Both the position numbers and the translations under genes were made by a program. The notes beneath the pieces were generated by a model. It saw nothing but the letters and a program-made list of their open reading frames with translations. It did no database searches and had not been told where the DNA came from. DNA of 8,189 bases, taken from assembly GCA_002413665.1 (NCBI GenBank), contig DHXK01000029.1, positions 262 to 8,450 of the forward strand. The letters are read 5' to 3'. The DNA is from Legionellales bacterium UBA5158 (GTDB lineage Bacteria > Pseudomonadota > Gammaproteobacteria > DSM-16500). Of the stretch, positions 1 through 5,888 are shown piece by piece; within the stretch, counting starts at the first letter, position 1, and every line of letters begins with the position of its first letter.

Positions 1-1415
1 GTATTCGAATTCCTCCTATTATCTTATCAGCAGTGACATTAGTGTTATGGTATAAGATTGCGAACAAAATAGTAGGGAAAGGTTTTTGGGCTTTGGCTTT
101 TGTAGCATTGATGGTGACAGACCCCGCATTCATTATGAATACAAGAGTAGATCTGGGTCCCTTCGTATTACAAAATTTACTGATCGCTTTGACTATTTAT
201 TGTTATCAGCAATCTTTAGAAAAAATATCTTTTTATTATTTTGCTTTATCATTTGTGATGATGATACTCGGGCTCGCCAATAAGATAAATTTTTTATGGT
301 TTATTTTATCTTTTCTATATGTAGTGGTTCTTTATGAACATGCATTTATTGTTTCGATCTGCAAACGTTATTACATTAGGTTTAGCTTGGTGCTCGCTGT
401 TTTTGCTGGAGTTTTGATAGCTTTTATGTTTTTTTTGATTATTCCTGCAGCCTTGCATTTTCCTATTGGAGGAATGAGTCATGTTAGATTAGCTCAAAAA
501 ATTCTTTATGTCCCTCGCCTTTACCTAGACACGTTTAATGGCTTTAATAATTACGATATTATTTTTTTTAAAGGTCTTGATACCCCTTCTCTTGTTAATG
601 TTATTGAATTACCTTGTATGTTCCTGTGGGTTTTTTCAATGGCATATATTCGTATTTCTAAAATTCATAATACGGTTTATCAATATCATATAAAGCCAAT
701 ACAATTTTTCTTAATGTTATTCGTAATCGAATTTCTTTTTATGCTTTTTACACCACATACACGCTCTCCAAGTCACGCGATGATACTTTGGCCATTGGCG
801 CATGTGCTATTTATACTAATAATTGCAGCGATCTCGCAATCTTTTTTCAAGCGGAGGTTTCTATTCTTAGCCAAACTGGCAATTTTGATTGTTGTAACAT
901 CGCAATGCTTTGCGGATTATCAATTTGATAGGGCATTCAAAAACGATGCAAATTCGCCAAATAATCTATGGACTCCAGCTATCTATCAATTAAGTAATTA
1001 TGTGAATGCACATATTAATACTTTCGATAATGTGATGTTTGCAGACCGAGGGATGAGTACCCCTGTCTTTTCGCTTGCTAAACGTAATGTTGACCGGATA
1101 AAAATGCACGAGTATTGGTCCTTATTTACAGATAGCCCAGACATGCGGCAGTGCGCTGGTTTCGTACATCCCTTCTTTAGTAAATCTGATCGTGAAAATC
1201 AGCAGTGGCTTTATAAAACTTATTACCAAGGAAAACATAATCTTATAGTCATGTTCGCAAATAGAGGGTTAACATCGAATGTAAAAGAAGGTTTTCTTGA
1301 ATTTGCTAATATATATCATATACGATTAAGCCCAATTCAGACCATTAGTGACGGTGATGGGAATAATATTTATATGCTGTTTTCTGCAACAAGCTCTCCT
1401 GTATCTACAGCATAG
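1..1415 (+). CDS. GT-C (PMT/ArnT-like) membrane glycosyltransferase, 5' end outside window
   Basis: Polytopic inner-membrane protein predicted to transfer a sugar from a lipid carrier to a periplasmic acceptor. The frame is open to the left edge: codons from base 3 read IRIPPIILSAVTLVLW, matching IRIPSILLSAATLFLW in the paralogue at 5889-7568, so the GTG at base 33 is not the true start. By that alignment about 90 N-terminal residues are missing, including the first membrane segment and the Asp-Glu motif expected in the first periplasmic loop. About 470 residues remain: several hydrophobic segments, then a soluble C-terminal part of about 150 residues. Blocks shared with the paralogue are TDPA, ALHFPIGGM, FMLFTPHT, IYQLS, ENQQW and NLIVM; about half of all residues look identical by eye. 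It converges on the exported-protein gene ending at 1461. The GT-C class is fairly secure; donor and acceptor are unknown. Confidence 0.8.
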   Translation, partial: IRIPPIILSAVTLVLWYKIANKIVGKGFWALAFVALMVTDPAFIMNTRVDLGPFVLQNLLIALTIYCYQQSLEKISFYYFALSFVMMILGLANKINFLWFILSFLYVVVLYEHAFIVSICKRYYIRFSLVLAVFAGVLIAFMFFLIIPAALHFPIGGMSHVRLAQKILYVPRLYLDTFNGFNNYDIIFFKGLDTPSLVNVIELPCMFLWVFSMAYIRISKIHNTVYQYHIKPIQFFLMLFVIEFLFMLFTPHTRSPSHAMILWPLAHVLFILIIAAISQSFFKRRFLFLAKLAILIVVTSQCFADYQFDRAFKNDANSPNNLWTPAIYQLSNYVNAHINTFDNVMFADRGMSTPVFSLAKRNVDRIKMHEYWSLFTDSPDMRQCAGFVHPFFSKSDRENQQWLYKTYYQGKHNLIVMFANRGLTSNVKEGFLEFANIYHIRLSPIQTISDGDGNNIYMLFSATSSPVSTA

Positions 1416-1460
1416 TAGCTAAGATAGTCCGTTTTTTTTCAGTCAACTCTATTCTACCTA

Positions 1461-2171
1461 TCAAGGTACTGTTACCTTCGGCTGATAAATATGTGCCGGT
1501 CTTATAGTTATAGCGGGAACCGTTACAGTAATTGGATTTGCTGATGTAGGTATCATTCCAGGAGGCGTTCCGGGAGGCACCGTTCCGGGAGCTGCAAGAA
1601 CTCCGGGAGGCAACGGAAGAAGTGTTCCAGCAGGTACTGCACCAGCAGGAACCGCTCCAACAGGTGGAACTTTAATAATTTGTGGAGGAAGTACAATAGT
1701 GGGAAAGCGCTCATTCACACACTTAGTTACGACGCTCAAATCGGCTTGAAGCTCAGGTGTCATCTTCTTATCGGGGTTATTTACAAAATCTTCAGCCCTC
1801 GCTATTACCTCTGGATTAGATAATTTAGCAACGTTCTCTTTGGATAAGGGACACGTGTAATCTATCAATTGTGGTAAATCGGGAGTTGTTGTAGCAGGTG
1901 CTGATGAAGTTGAGGAATTTTCAATGTTAGCTTCCCCCGCTGGTACTGTCGGATGCTTCACAGTAAGAAGACAATATCCCTTTGGATTGGAATCAGCTGA
2001 TACTACCAGTGTCTTATTTGCAAAAGTAAACTCAATGGTAGAATGACCAAGCTGATTACAATTTTTTGTTGCCTCAAAAAAATCAGCGAGATTAGTTATC
2101 GGAGATGCGTCTACTCTGGCTGAGGTAAGTAATACCATCAAAATTACAAATTTTTTAAAAAATAAATTCAT
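1461..2171 (-). CDS. Exported protein of unknown function, four cysteines and Pro/Gly/Ala-rich repeat tail
   Basis: I do not recognise the family. The 236-residue product begins with a classic Sec signal peptide: two Lys at 6-7, a hydrophobic core at 8-16, and a likely cut after Val-Asp-Ala at 22. The mature part has four cysteines (38, 67, 107, 151), an even number that would suit two disulfides. A Ser/Thr/Pro-rich linker spans about 85-100, and a charged, probably helical stretch about 110-155. Residues about 169-206 are a low-complexity tail built on Pro-Pro-Gly and Pro-Ala-Gly steps, followed by a Thr/Val/Ile/Pro end (TVTVPAITI). The ATG lies 3 nt after the stop of the cysteine-rich gene (TGA-AAT-ATG), so the two are probably co-transcribed and translationally coupled. 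No clear ribosome site is visible. The tail could span the cell wall or bind a partner protein; that is inference. Confidence 0.7.
   Translation of the reverse strand: MNLFFKKFVILMVLLTSARVDASPITNLADFFEATKNCNQLGHSTIEFTFANKTLVVSADSNPKGYCLLTVKHPTVPAGEANIENSSTSSAPATTTPDLPQLIDYTCPLSKENVAKLSNPEVIARAEDFVNNPDKKMTPELQADLSVVTKCVNERFPTIVLPPQIIKVPPVGAVPAGAVPAGTLLPLPPGVLAAPGTVPPGTPPGMIPTSANPITVTVPAITIRPAHIYQPKVTVP
1555..1667. repeat. Degenerate tandem repeat of about 14-15 nt encoding the Pro-Gly/Pro-Ala-Gly tail
   Basis: On the plus strand about seven diverged units share a core like TTCCGGGAGGCA (for example at 1568-1579, 1583-1592 and 1601-1611) or TCCAGCAGG (1626-1634). They encode the tail at about residues 169-206 of the exported protein at 1461-2171. 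Two sub-types are grouped, GGGAGG-like then AGCAGG-like, which suggests local duplication. Copy number may vary between strains (inference). Confidence 0.6.
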
Positions 2172-2174
2172 ATT

Positions 2175-2675
2175 TCAAACCCAGCTACAGAATGTTGCCG
2201 CAGGAGCGGTTATGGTTAAAGGCACACACGTTAAATAACAACTATAACTTTGAGAAGTTACAAGGGCGACTGTACCCGAATCATTATGACAACAGTCGTC
2301 ACAATGACCCCCCCAAGCATTGCAGCCGCCACAATATTGACTAGCGCCGCCCCAGCCGTAAGAGGGGCATACTTGCCCCCCCGCTGTCGACGTATAAGTC
2401 ACACCTACTGCAATCTGATTTGTGGCACACTGTGCGCTAGTAGTTGTTAAGACCAACTTCGCTGAGCCTTCTACTGTTCCAGTGCAAGCTATTGCCACTG
2501 TGGTTGGTGTACCCGTCGTATATGTTATTGCTGAACCCGCACACTGATATATCTTGGGTGTGACGGTGGGATTTAATACGGAAGTTGAATCGGATGCCGT
2601 GCTCTCCGATGAAAAAATCCCATAAGCGAAGGTTCCGCATATGATCATAAATACGATAGAAAAAAGTTCCTTCAT
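2175..2675 (-). CDS. Small cysteine-rich exported protein, unknown family
   Basis: I do not recognise the family. The 166-residue product has an N-terminal hydrophobic segment at about 5-21, read as a Sec signal peptide, then a Ser/Thr-rich stretch. Outside the signal region there are twelve cysteines (45, 64, 83, 103, 115, 118, 125, 128, 129, 146, 150, 163). The core, about 103-129, is dense in Gly, Trp and Cys: two Trp-Gly-Gly steps, a CGGC (CxxC) and HCDDCC. Such a protein is either disulfide-rich and extracellular or a metal binder; the export signal favours disulfides. Cys13 inside the signal is not in a proper lipobox. The ATG at 2675 is supported by the signal peptide, though no strong ribosome site precedes it. 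Its stop is 3 nt from the next gene. Its core is much richer in GC than neighbouring genes. Confidence 0.65.
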   Translation of the reverse strand: MKELFSIVFMIICGTFAYGIFSSESTASDSTSVLNPTVTPKIYQCAGSAITYTTGTPTTVAIACTGTVEGSAKLVLTTTSAQCATNQIAVGVTYTSTAGGQVCPSYGWGGASQYCGGCNAWGGHCDDCCHNDSGTVALVTSQSYSCYLTCVPLTITAPAATFCSWV

Positions 2676-2684
2676 TCTTAATCC

Positions 2685-2690
2685 ATTATA
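2685..2690 (-). promoter_or_regulatory. Possible -10 hexamer immediately upstream of the cysteine-rich gene
   Basis: The minus strand reads TATAAT, a perfect sigma70 -10 match, 9 nt before the ATG at 2675. That distance would put transcription start at or next to the start codon and give a nearly leaderless message. No good -35 lies at 16-18 nt; TTGAAT is present, but with a spacer of only 13 nt. In AT-rich DNA the hexamer may be chance. Confidence 0.25.
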
Positions 2691-2709
2691 AAGAAATAAA
2701 TAAATTCAA

Positions 2710-2931
2710 TCATATAGAAGGAACTGTAATATAGCAAGCTCCTAGACAATGAGCAGAAAGAGTTGAATCTTTTTGACATACAAAACAGCAGCTTTTTTAA
2801 TACCTATTATATATGACAATGTAAGCTAACTGTTGTTGCAGGGTGTGGGACTGCTACTCGTGGAATCGCAATTCATAAACTGCGTAAAGCAATATTCACC
2901 TATAAGAAGAAAAGCTATACAATTCTTTCAT
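2710..2931 (-). pseudogene. Decayed copy of the cysteine-rich exported protein gene
   Basis: This gap has no intact gene, but minus-strand fragments in different frames line up in order with the cysteine-rich protein at 2175-2675. At 2931 an ATG opens MKELYSF, like MKELFSI at the intact N-terminus, and meets a stop at 2896-2898. Further on, near 2845-2815, a frame reads PATTVSLHC, like PTTVAIAC (residues 57-64), and then hits TAA. From 2796 to 2710 a 28-codon segment begins KSCCFVCQKDS and continues SAHCLGACYITVPS before TGA. It keeps the Cys-Cys, the Cys-x3-Cys and the terminal Ile-Thr pattern of residues 128-158. The order, spacing and terminal matches favour a tandem duplicate broken by stops and frameshifts, with much of the Gly/Trp core deleted. 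Each match is short, so chance similarity is not excluded. Confidence 0.45.
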
Positions 2932-2987
2932 TGTAAATCCTGACACTAATTTAATTCATGCTATATCAAGCAGTATTTTTATTAAAA

Positions 2988-3902
2988 TTAACTTTGAATC
3001 TGGAACCATTGCCAGCAATTTAACAATCCCTGCGCTAATGGTGTCGATGGATTAAACTTAAGTTCTGCTTTGGCTTTGCTAATATCAGACCAAGTTGAAT
3101 GAATTTCACCGCGTCGATAGGCTTCATATCGAACATTAATCTGCTTGCCCACAGTATCCTGAAATATTTGAAGCAATTGATTCAGAGTCGTTGGCTGACC
3201 ACTGCCTAATTGAAAGATACCAGATACGGGCTCTTGCATGGCAGAATAAATTCCTTTCACTAAATCTTCGACATATAAATAATCGCGTATCTGACTACCA
3301 TCGCCATAAACAACCAAGTCATTGCCTTTCAAAAGTTGCTTAAAATAATGTGCGACAACACTGTTCTTATGCTCTGAGCCTGGACCATAGATATTGGTAA
3401 AGCGTAGTGAAACAGTACGCATTCCATAGATGCTAGCAAATGCAGAACAATAACCTTCTGTTGCTAATTTAGAGGCTCCATATGGAGATTGAGGTTTTGG
3501 GGCAAGTTCTTCATGCACAGGCGAGGGAGCCTCACCCAAAATTGCGCCACCAGTAGACGCATTAATAAATGTTGAAACACCAGAATTGCACGACAAGCGC
3601 AACAAATTAAAAGTACCTACTACATTAATATCAAAATTTTTAATTGGATCTGCTATCGAATTAATCACCTGTGTATCAGCGGCAAGATGCACGACCGTAT
3701 CAATTCCACGTAAAACAGAGGCCATCGTTATTTGATCACGGATATCGGCTTTAACACATTCGACTGAAGATGTAATTCGCGATAGCTTACCTAAACTTTC
3801 ATTATCCACCACGACAATATCATCACAACCAGCACGTTTTAATTCCGTAATGAGATTTGACCCAATAAAACCTGCCCCACCGGTGATAAGAATCCGGTTC
3901 AT
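2988..3902 (-). CDS. NAD(P)-dependent nucleotide-sugar epimerase/dehydratase (GalE-like extended SDR)
   Basis: Cytosolic extended short-chain dehydrogenase, 304 residues, a normal length for the family, acting on a nucleotide sugar. The Rossmann motif GGAGFIGS at 8-15 and Asp33 after the second strand fit NAD binding. NASTGG at 114-119 supplies the catalytic Ser/Thr, and Tyr141/Lys145 form the YxxxK pair in PYGASK. RFTNIYGPG (167-175) and RDYLYVEDL (206-214) are typical of the UDP-sugar epimerase branch. It is the last gene of the operon; its ATG overlaps the stop of the SQD1-like gene in an ATGA (4 nt), so translation is probably coupled. No hairpin terminator is visible after its TAA. Family members include UDP-glucose and UDP-GlcNAc 4-epimerases and 4,6-dehydratases; the exact substrate cannot be read here. 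The context suggests supply of a second sugar, or modification of the sulfonated one. Confidence 0.88.
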   Translation of the reverse strand: MNRILITGGAGFIGSNLITELKRAGCDDIVVVDNESLGKLSRITSSVECVKADIRDQITMASVLRGIDTVVHLAADTQVINSIADPIKNFDINVVGTFNLLRLSCNSGVSTFINASTGGAILGEAPSPVHEELAPKPQSPYGASKLATEGYCSAFASIYGMRTVSLRFTNIYGPGSEHKNSVVAHYFKQLLKGNDLVVYGDGSQIRDYLYVEDLVKGIYSAMQEPVSGIFQLGSGQPTTLNQLLQIFQDTVGKQINVRYEAYRRGEIHSTWSDISKAKAELKFNPSTPLAQGLLNCWQWFQIQS

Positions 3903-5086
3903 TTACTAGGTTCTGCTACAGGTAATTGACGCCACATTGAAAGGCATGGAATTTTACTGCGGTTTGCATGCTTCACATATTTCTCAATATCTTTTATTTC
4001 TAGCGATAAGGCTTTTTCTTGGAGGGTTATAGGTTTCAATCCTAGAGAAAGTAGGCTTGAATTATCTACTTCTAATTCGTTCATGTCTGCTTCAAAACGA
4101 GGATTAGGGATGTGCTGAATTGGCACTCCAGTTAATTCAGAGACTAATTTCGCAAGATCAATAATTCGATGTGTTTCAGTCATTTGATTTAAAATGCGCA
4201 CCCGTTCATTTTTTGCAGGCGGATGCGCGATAGCAAGCTCGATACACCGCACCGTATCCTGAATATTAATAAAAGCTCGTGTTTGACCACCACTACCATT
4301 CACTGTCAGAGGATAGTTGATAGCCGCTTGCATCACGAAACGATTCAGTACTGTTCCATAATCACCATCATAATCGTAGCGATTAATAAGACGTTCATCC
4401 ATTCGTGTTTCTTTAGTTTGAGTGCCCCATACAATGCCTTGATGCAAATCTGTGATACGAATTCCATCATTTTTATTATAGTAAGCGAATAGCATTTGAT
4501 CTTGCACTTTCGTCAAATGATAAATACTGCTTGGATTAGCAGGATAGAGAATCTCTTGGGAAGTGGTTTGCCCTCTTTCTGTTTCTATGTGAACGCGCAA
4601 ATAACCTTCTGGAATTTTAACCCCTACAGCGTTATATCCATATACTCCCATTGTACCCATGTGCACAACGTGTGCATCTAAGTTTGCTTCAACAATAGCA
4701 GCAAGCAAATTATGGGTAGCATTAATATTATTTGATACAGTGTAGCGCTTATGTTTAGCGCTTTTCATAGAATAAGGCGCCGCTTTTTGCTCGGCAAAAT
4801 GTAAAATGACTTCGGGACGTTGATCATTGAGTAACGCATATAAGCAATGATAATTTTCAGCAACATCAAAATGATAAAACTGAATAGTTTGTCCAGTCAA
4901 TTCTTTCCACGCATGCATGCGTTCGCTCATTGACTGAATAGGAGTTAATGAAGAAACACCCAGTTCATTATCAATGTTCCTACGAGAAAAATTATCGACA
5001 ATAACGATATCAAACCCTAAGTTAGAAAGGTGTAATGCTGTAGGCCAACCACAAAATCCATCTCCTCCCAGTAATAACACTTTCAT
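3899..5086 (-). CDS. sqdB: UDP-sulfoquinovose synthase family protein (SQD1/SqdB-like)
   Basis: Extended SDR of 395 residues. Characterised relatives convert UDP-glucose plus sulfite to UDP-sulfoquinovose using tightly bound NAD. Diagnostic SQD1 features recalled from the plant and cyanobacterial enzymes are present in order: GGDGFCGWPTALHL (7-20), VDNFSRR (30-36), SLTPI (46-50), HFAEQKAAPYSM (96-107), GTMGVYG (144-150), SSIYHLTKVQD (186-196), TDLHQGIVWG (212-221), LNRFVMQAA (247-255), GGQTRAFINIQDTV (266-279) and PNPRFEAD (327-334). The catalytic set is Thr145, Tyr189 and Lys193. Plant SQD1 has Arg where this protein has Lys101. About 25 residues beyond 370 appear to be an extra C-terminal tail. 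It starts 2 nt after the GT2 stop and overlaps the epimerase by 4 nt. Family assignment is firm; the end product (lipid or glycan) is inferred only, and no SqdX partner is in the window. Confidence 0.9.
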   Translation of the reverse strand: MKVLLLGGDGFCGWPTALHLSNLGFDIVIVDNFSRRNIDNELGVSSLTPIQSMSERMHAWKELTGQTIQFYHFDVAENYHCLYALLNDQRPEVILHFAEQKAAPYSMKSAKHKRYTVSNNINATHNLLAAIVEANLDAHVVHMGTMGVYGYNAVGVKIPEGYLRVHIETERGQTTSQEILYPANPSSIYHLTKVQDQMLFAYYNKNDGIRITDLHQGIVWGTQTKETRMDERLINRYDYDGDYGTVLNRFVMQAAINYPLTVNGSGGQTRAFINIQDTVRCIELAIAHPPAKNERVRILNQMTETHRIIDLAKLVSELTGVPIQHIPNPRFEADMNELEVDNSSLLSLGLKPITLQEKALSLEIKDIEKYVKHANRSKIPCLSMWRQLPVAEPSK

Positions 5087-5088
5087 TC

Positions 5089-5865
5089 TTAATTCCCACC
5101 TGTAACTTCTAAGATATCTTCTCGCAAGAATCGGCGATATACCGCCGGCGTTTTAAAAGGAATTTGAAGCATAATTCGATATAGCTTAACCATACCTAAC
5201 AAATTCCATATTATTTTTTCTAGCATAAAATTTCGTGTTGGCCTTTTTTCGCTAAAAGCAACAGCAGCTTCTGCTATAGAATAGCCGCCTCTACAAGCGC
5301 GTAGTACGATCTCGGTATCATATAGACTCCGACCCATCATGCAACTCTTAACTACAGTCTCCATGTGTTTTAGGTTAATTAATTTCTGCCCGTGTGTATC
5401 GGTACCTCTAAAGTTAAATAGGAATCGTAGTAATGTATTTAAACCCCAACTTAATAGCCAACGATAGAAAGGTTGTTTACTAATTGTGGAATCTGCACGC
5501 TTTGATCCCATAAAGAGATCATATTTCTCGCGATTTTTCCAAGCCCAGATGATAAATGGAATGTCCCACTGTTCCACATCAATAATAAGCGCATAGGGTG
5601 TGTCCACATAATCTAAGCCTGTACGCAATGCTGCCCCATAACCTTTTTTTACTTCAAACACTGATTTTGAAAGTGGCCATCTTGTGCAGATTTTTTCAAT
5701 AATTGATTTTGTATTGTCAGTACTATTGTTGTTAACTAAGATAAAATTCCATAGTTGTTTACCAATAATTTGGTCAAACTTTTCTGACAGAATAGAAATA
5801 GTTTCCCAAAGAATAAGTTCCTCATTTTTAATGGGAATGACTATAGAAAGAAGAGTGTTGCTCAC
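5089..5865 (-). CDS. Family 2 glycosyltransferase (polyprenyl-phosphate sugar synthase-like)
   Basis: Cytosolic GT-A enzyme of 258 residues, similar in layout to dolichyl/undecaprenyl-phosphate sugar synthases, which move a sugar from a nucleotide donor to a lipid carrier. Visible motifs are SIVIPIKNEE (7-16), VNNNSTDNT (44-52), KGYGAALRTGL (74-84), IIDVEQWD (94-101) at the place of the metal-binding DxD, GSKR (120-123), GTDTHGQKLI (154-163) and YDTEIVLRACRGGY (182-195). The usual Asp-Ala-Asp is Asp-Val-Glu here, which is unusual. The C-terminus is basic and amphipathic, without the two membrane segments of ArnC/GtrB types, so it is probably peripheral. It starts with GTG, 23 nt after the GT-C stop, and a GGAG supports that start. 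Position 2 nt before the SQD1-like gene ties it to the same pathway. The sugar is not determined. Confidence 0.85.
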   Translation of the reverse strand: MSNTLLSIVIPIKNEELILWETISILSEKFDQIIGKQLWNFILVNNNSTDNTKSIIEKICTRWPLSKSVFEVKKGYGAALRTGLDYVDTPYALIIDVEQWDIPFIIWAWKNREKYDLFMGSKRADSTISKQPFYRWLLSWGLNTLLRFLFNFRGTDTHGQKLINLKHMETVVKSCMMGRSLYDTEIVLRACRGGYSIAEAAVAFSEKRPTRNFMLEKIIWNLLGMVKLYRIMLQIPFKTPAVYRRFLREDILEVTGGN

Positions 5866-5872
5866 GTACTTA

Positions 5873-5876
5873 CTCC
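5873..5876 (-). promoter_or_regulatory. Ribosome binding site fixing the GTG start of the GT2 gene
   Basis: The minus strand reads TTGGAG-TAAGTAC-GTG: a GGAG 7 nt before the GTG at 5865. It lies in the 23-nt gap after the stop of the GT-C gene and is the clearest ribosome site in the operon. Confidence 0.7.
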
Positions 5877-5888
5877 AAAAAAGTATGC

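Noticed and set aside
33..35. GTG as the start of the left-edge glycosyltransferase
   Set aside because: The frame stays open to base 3 and the upstream codons (IRIPPIILSA) match the paralogue, so the gene is cut by the window edge.
1399..1438. Terminator after the left glycosyltransferase: CTGTATCTACAG and a T8 run
   Set aside because: The stem is only 5 bp, lies partly inside the gene, and is about 20 nt from the T-run, so it does not form a standard intrinsic terminator.
2250..2450. Plus-strand open frame over the cysteine-rich gene
   Set aside because: It is antisense to a gene with a good signal peptide and patterned cysteines, and has no recognisable features of its own.
2637..2639. 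Cys13 of the cysteine-rich protein as a lipoprotein site
   Set aside because: The residues before it (Met-Ile-Ile) do not fit a lipobox and it lies inside the hydrophobic core.
2941..2987. Terminator after the epimerase gene
   Set aside because: Only a 4-bp TGCT/AGCA stem in AT-rich DNA, with no adjoining T-run on the minus strand.
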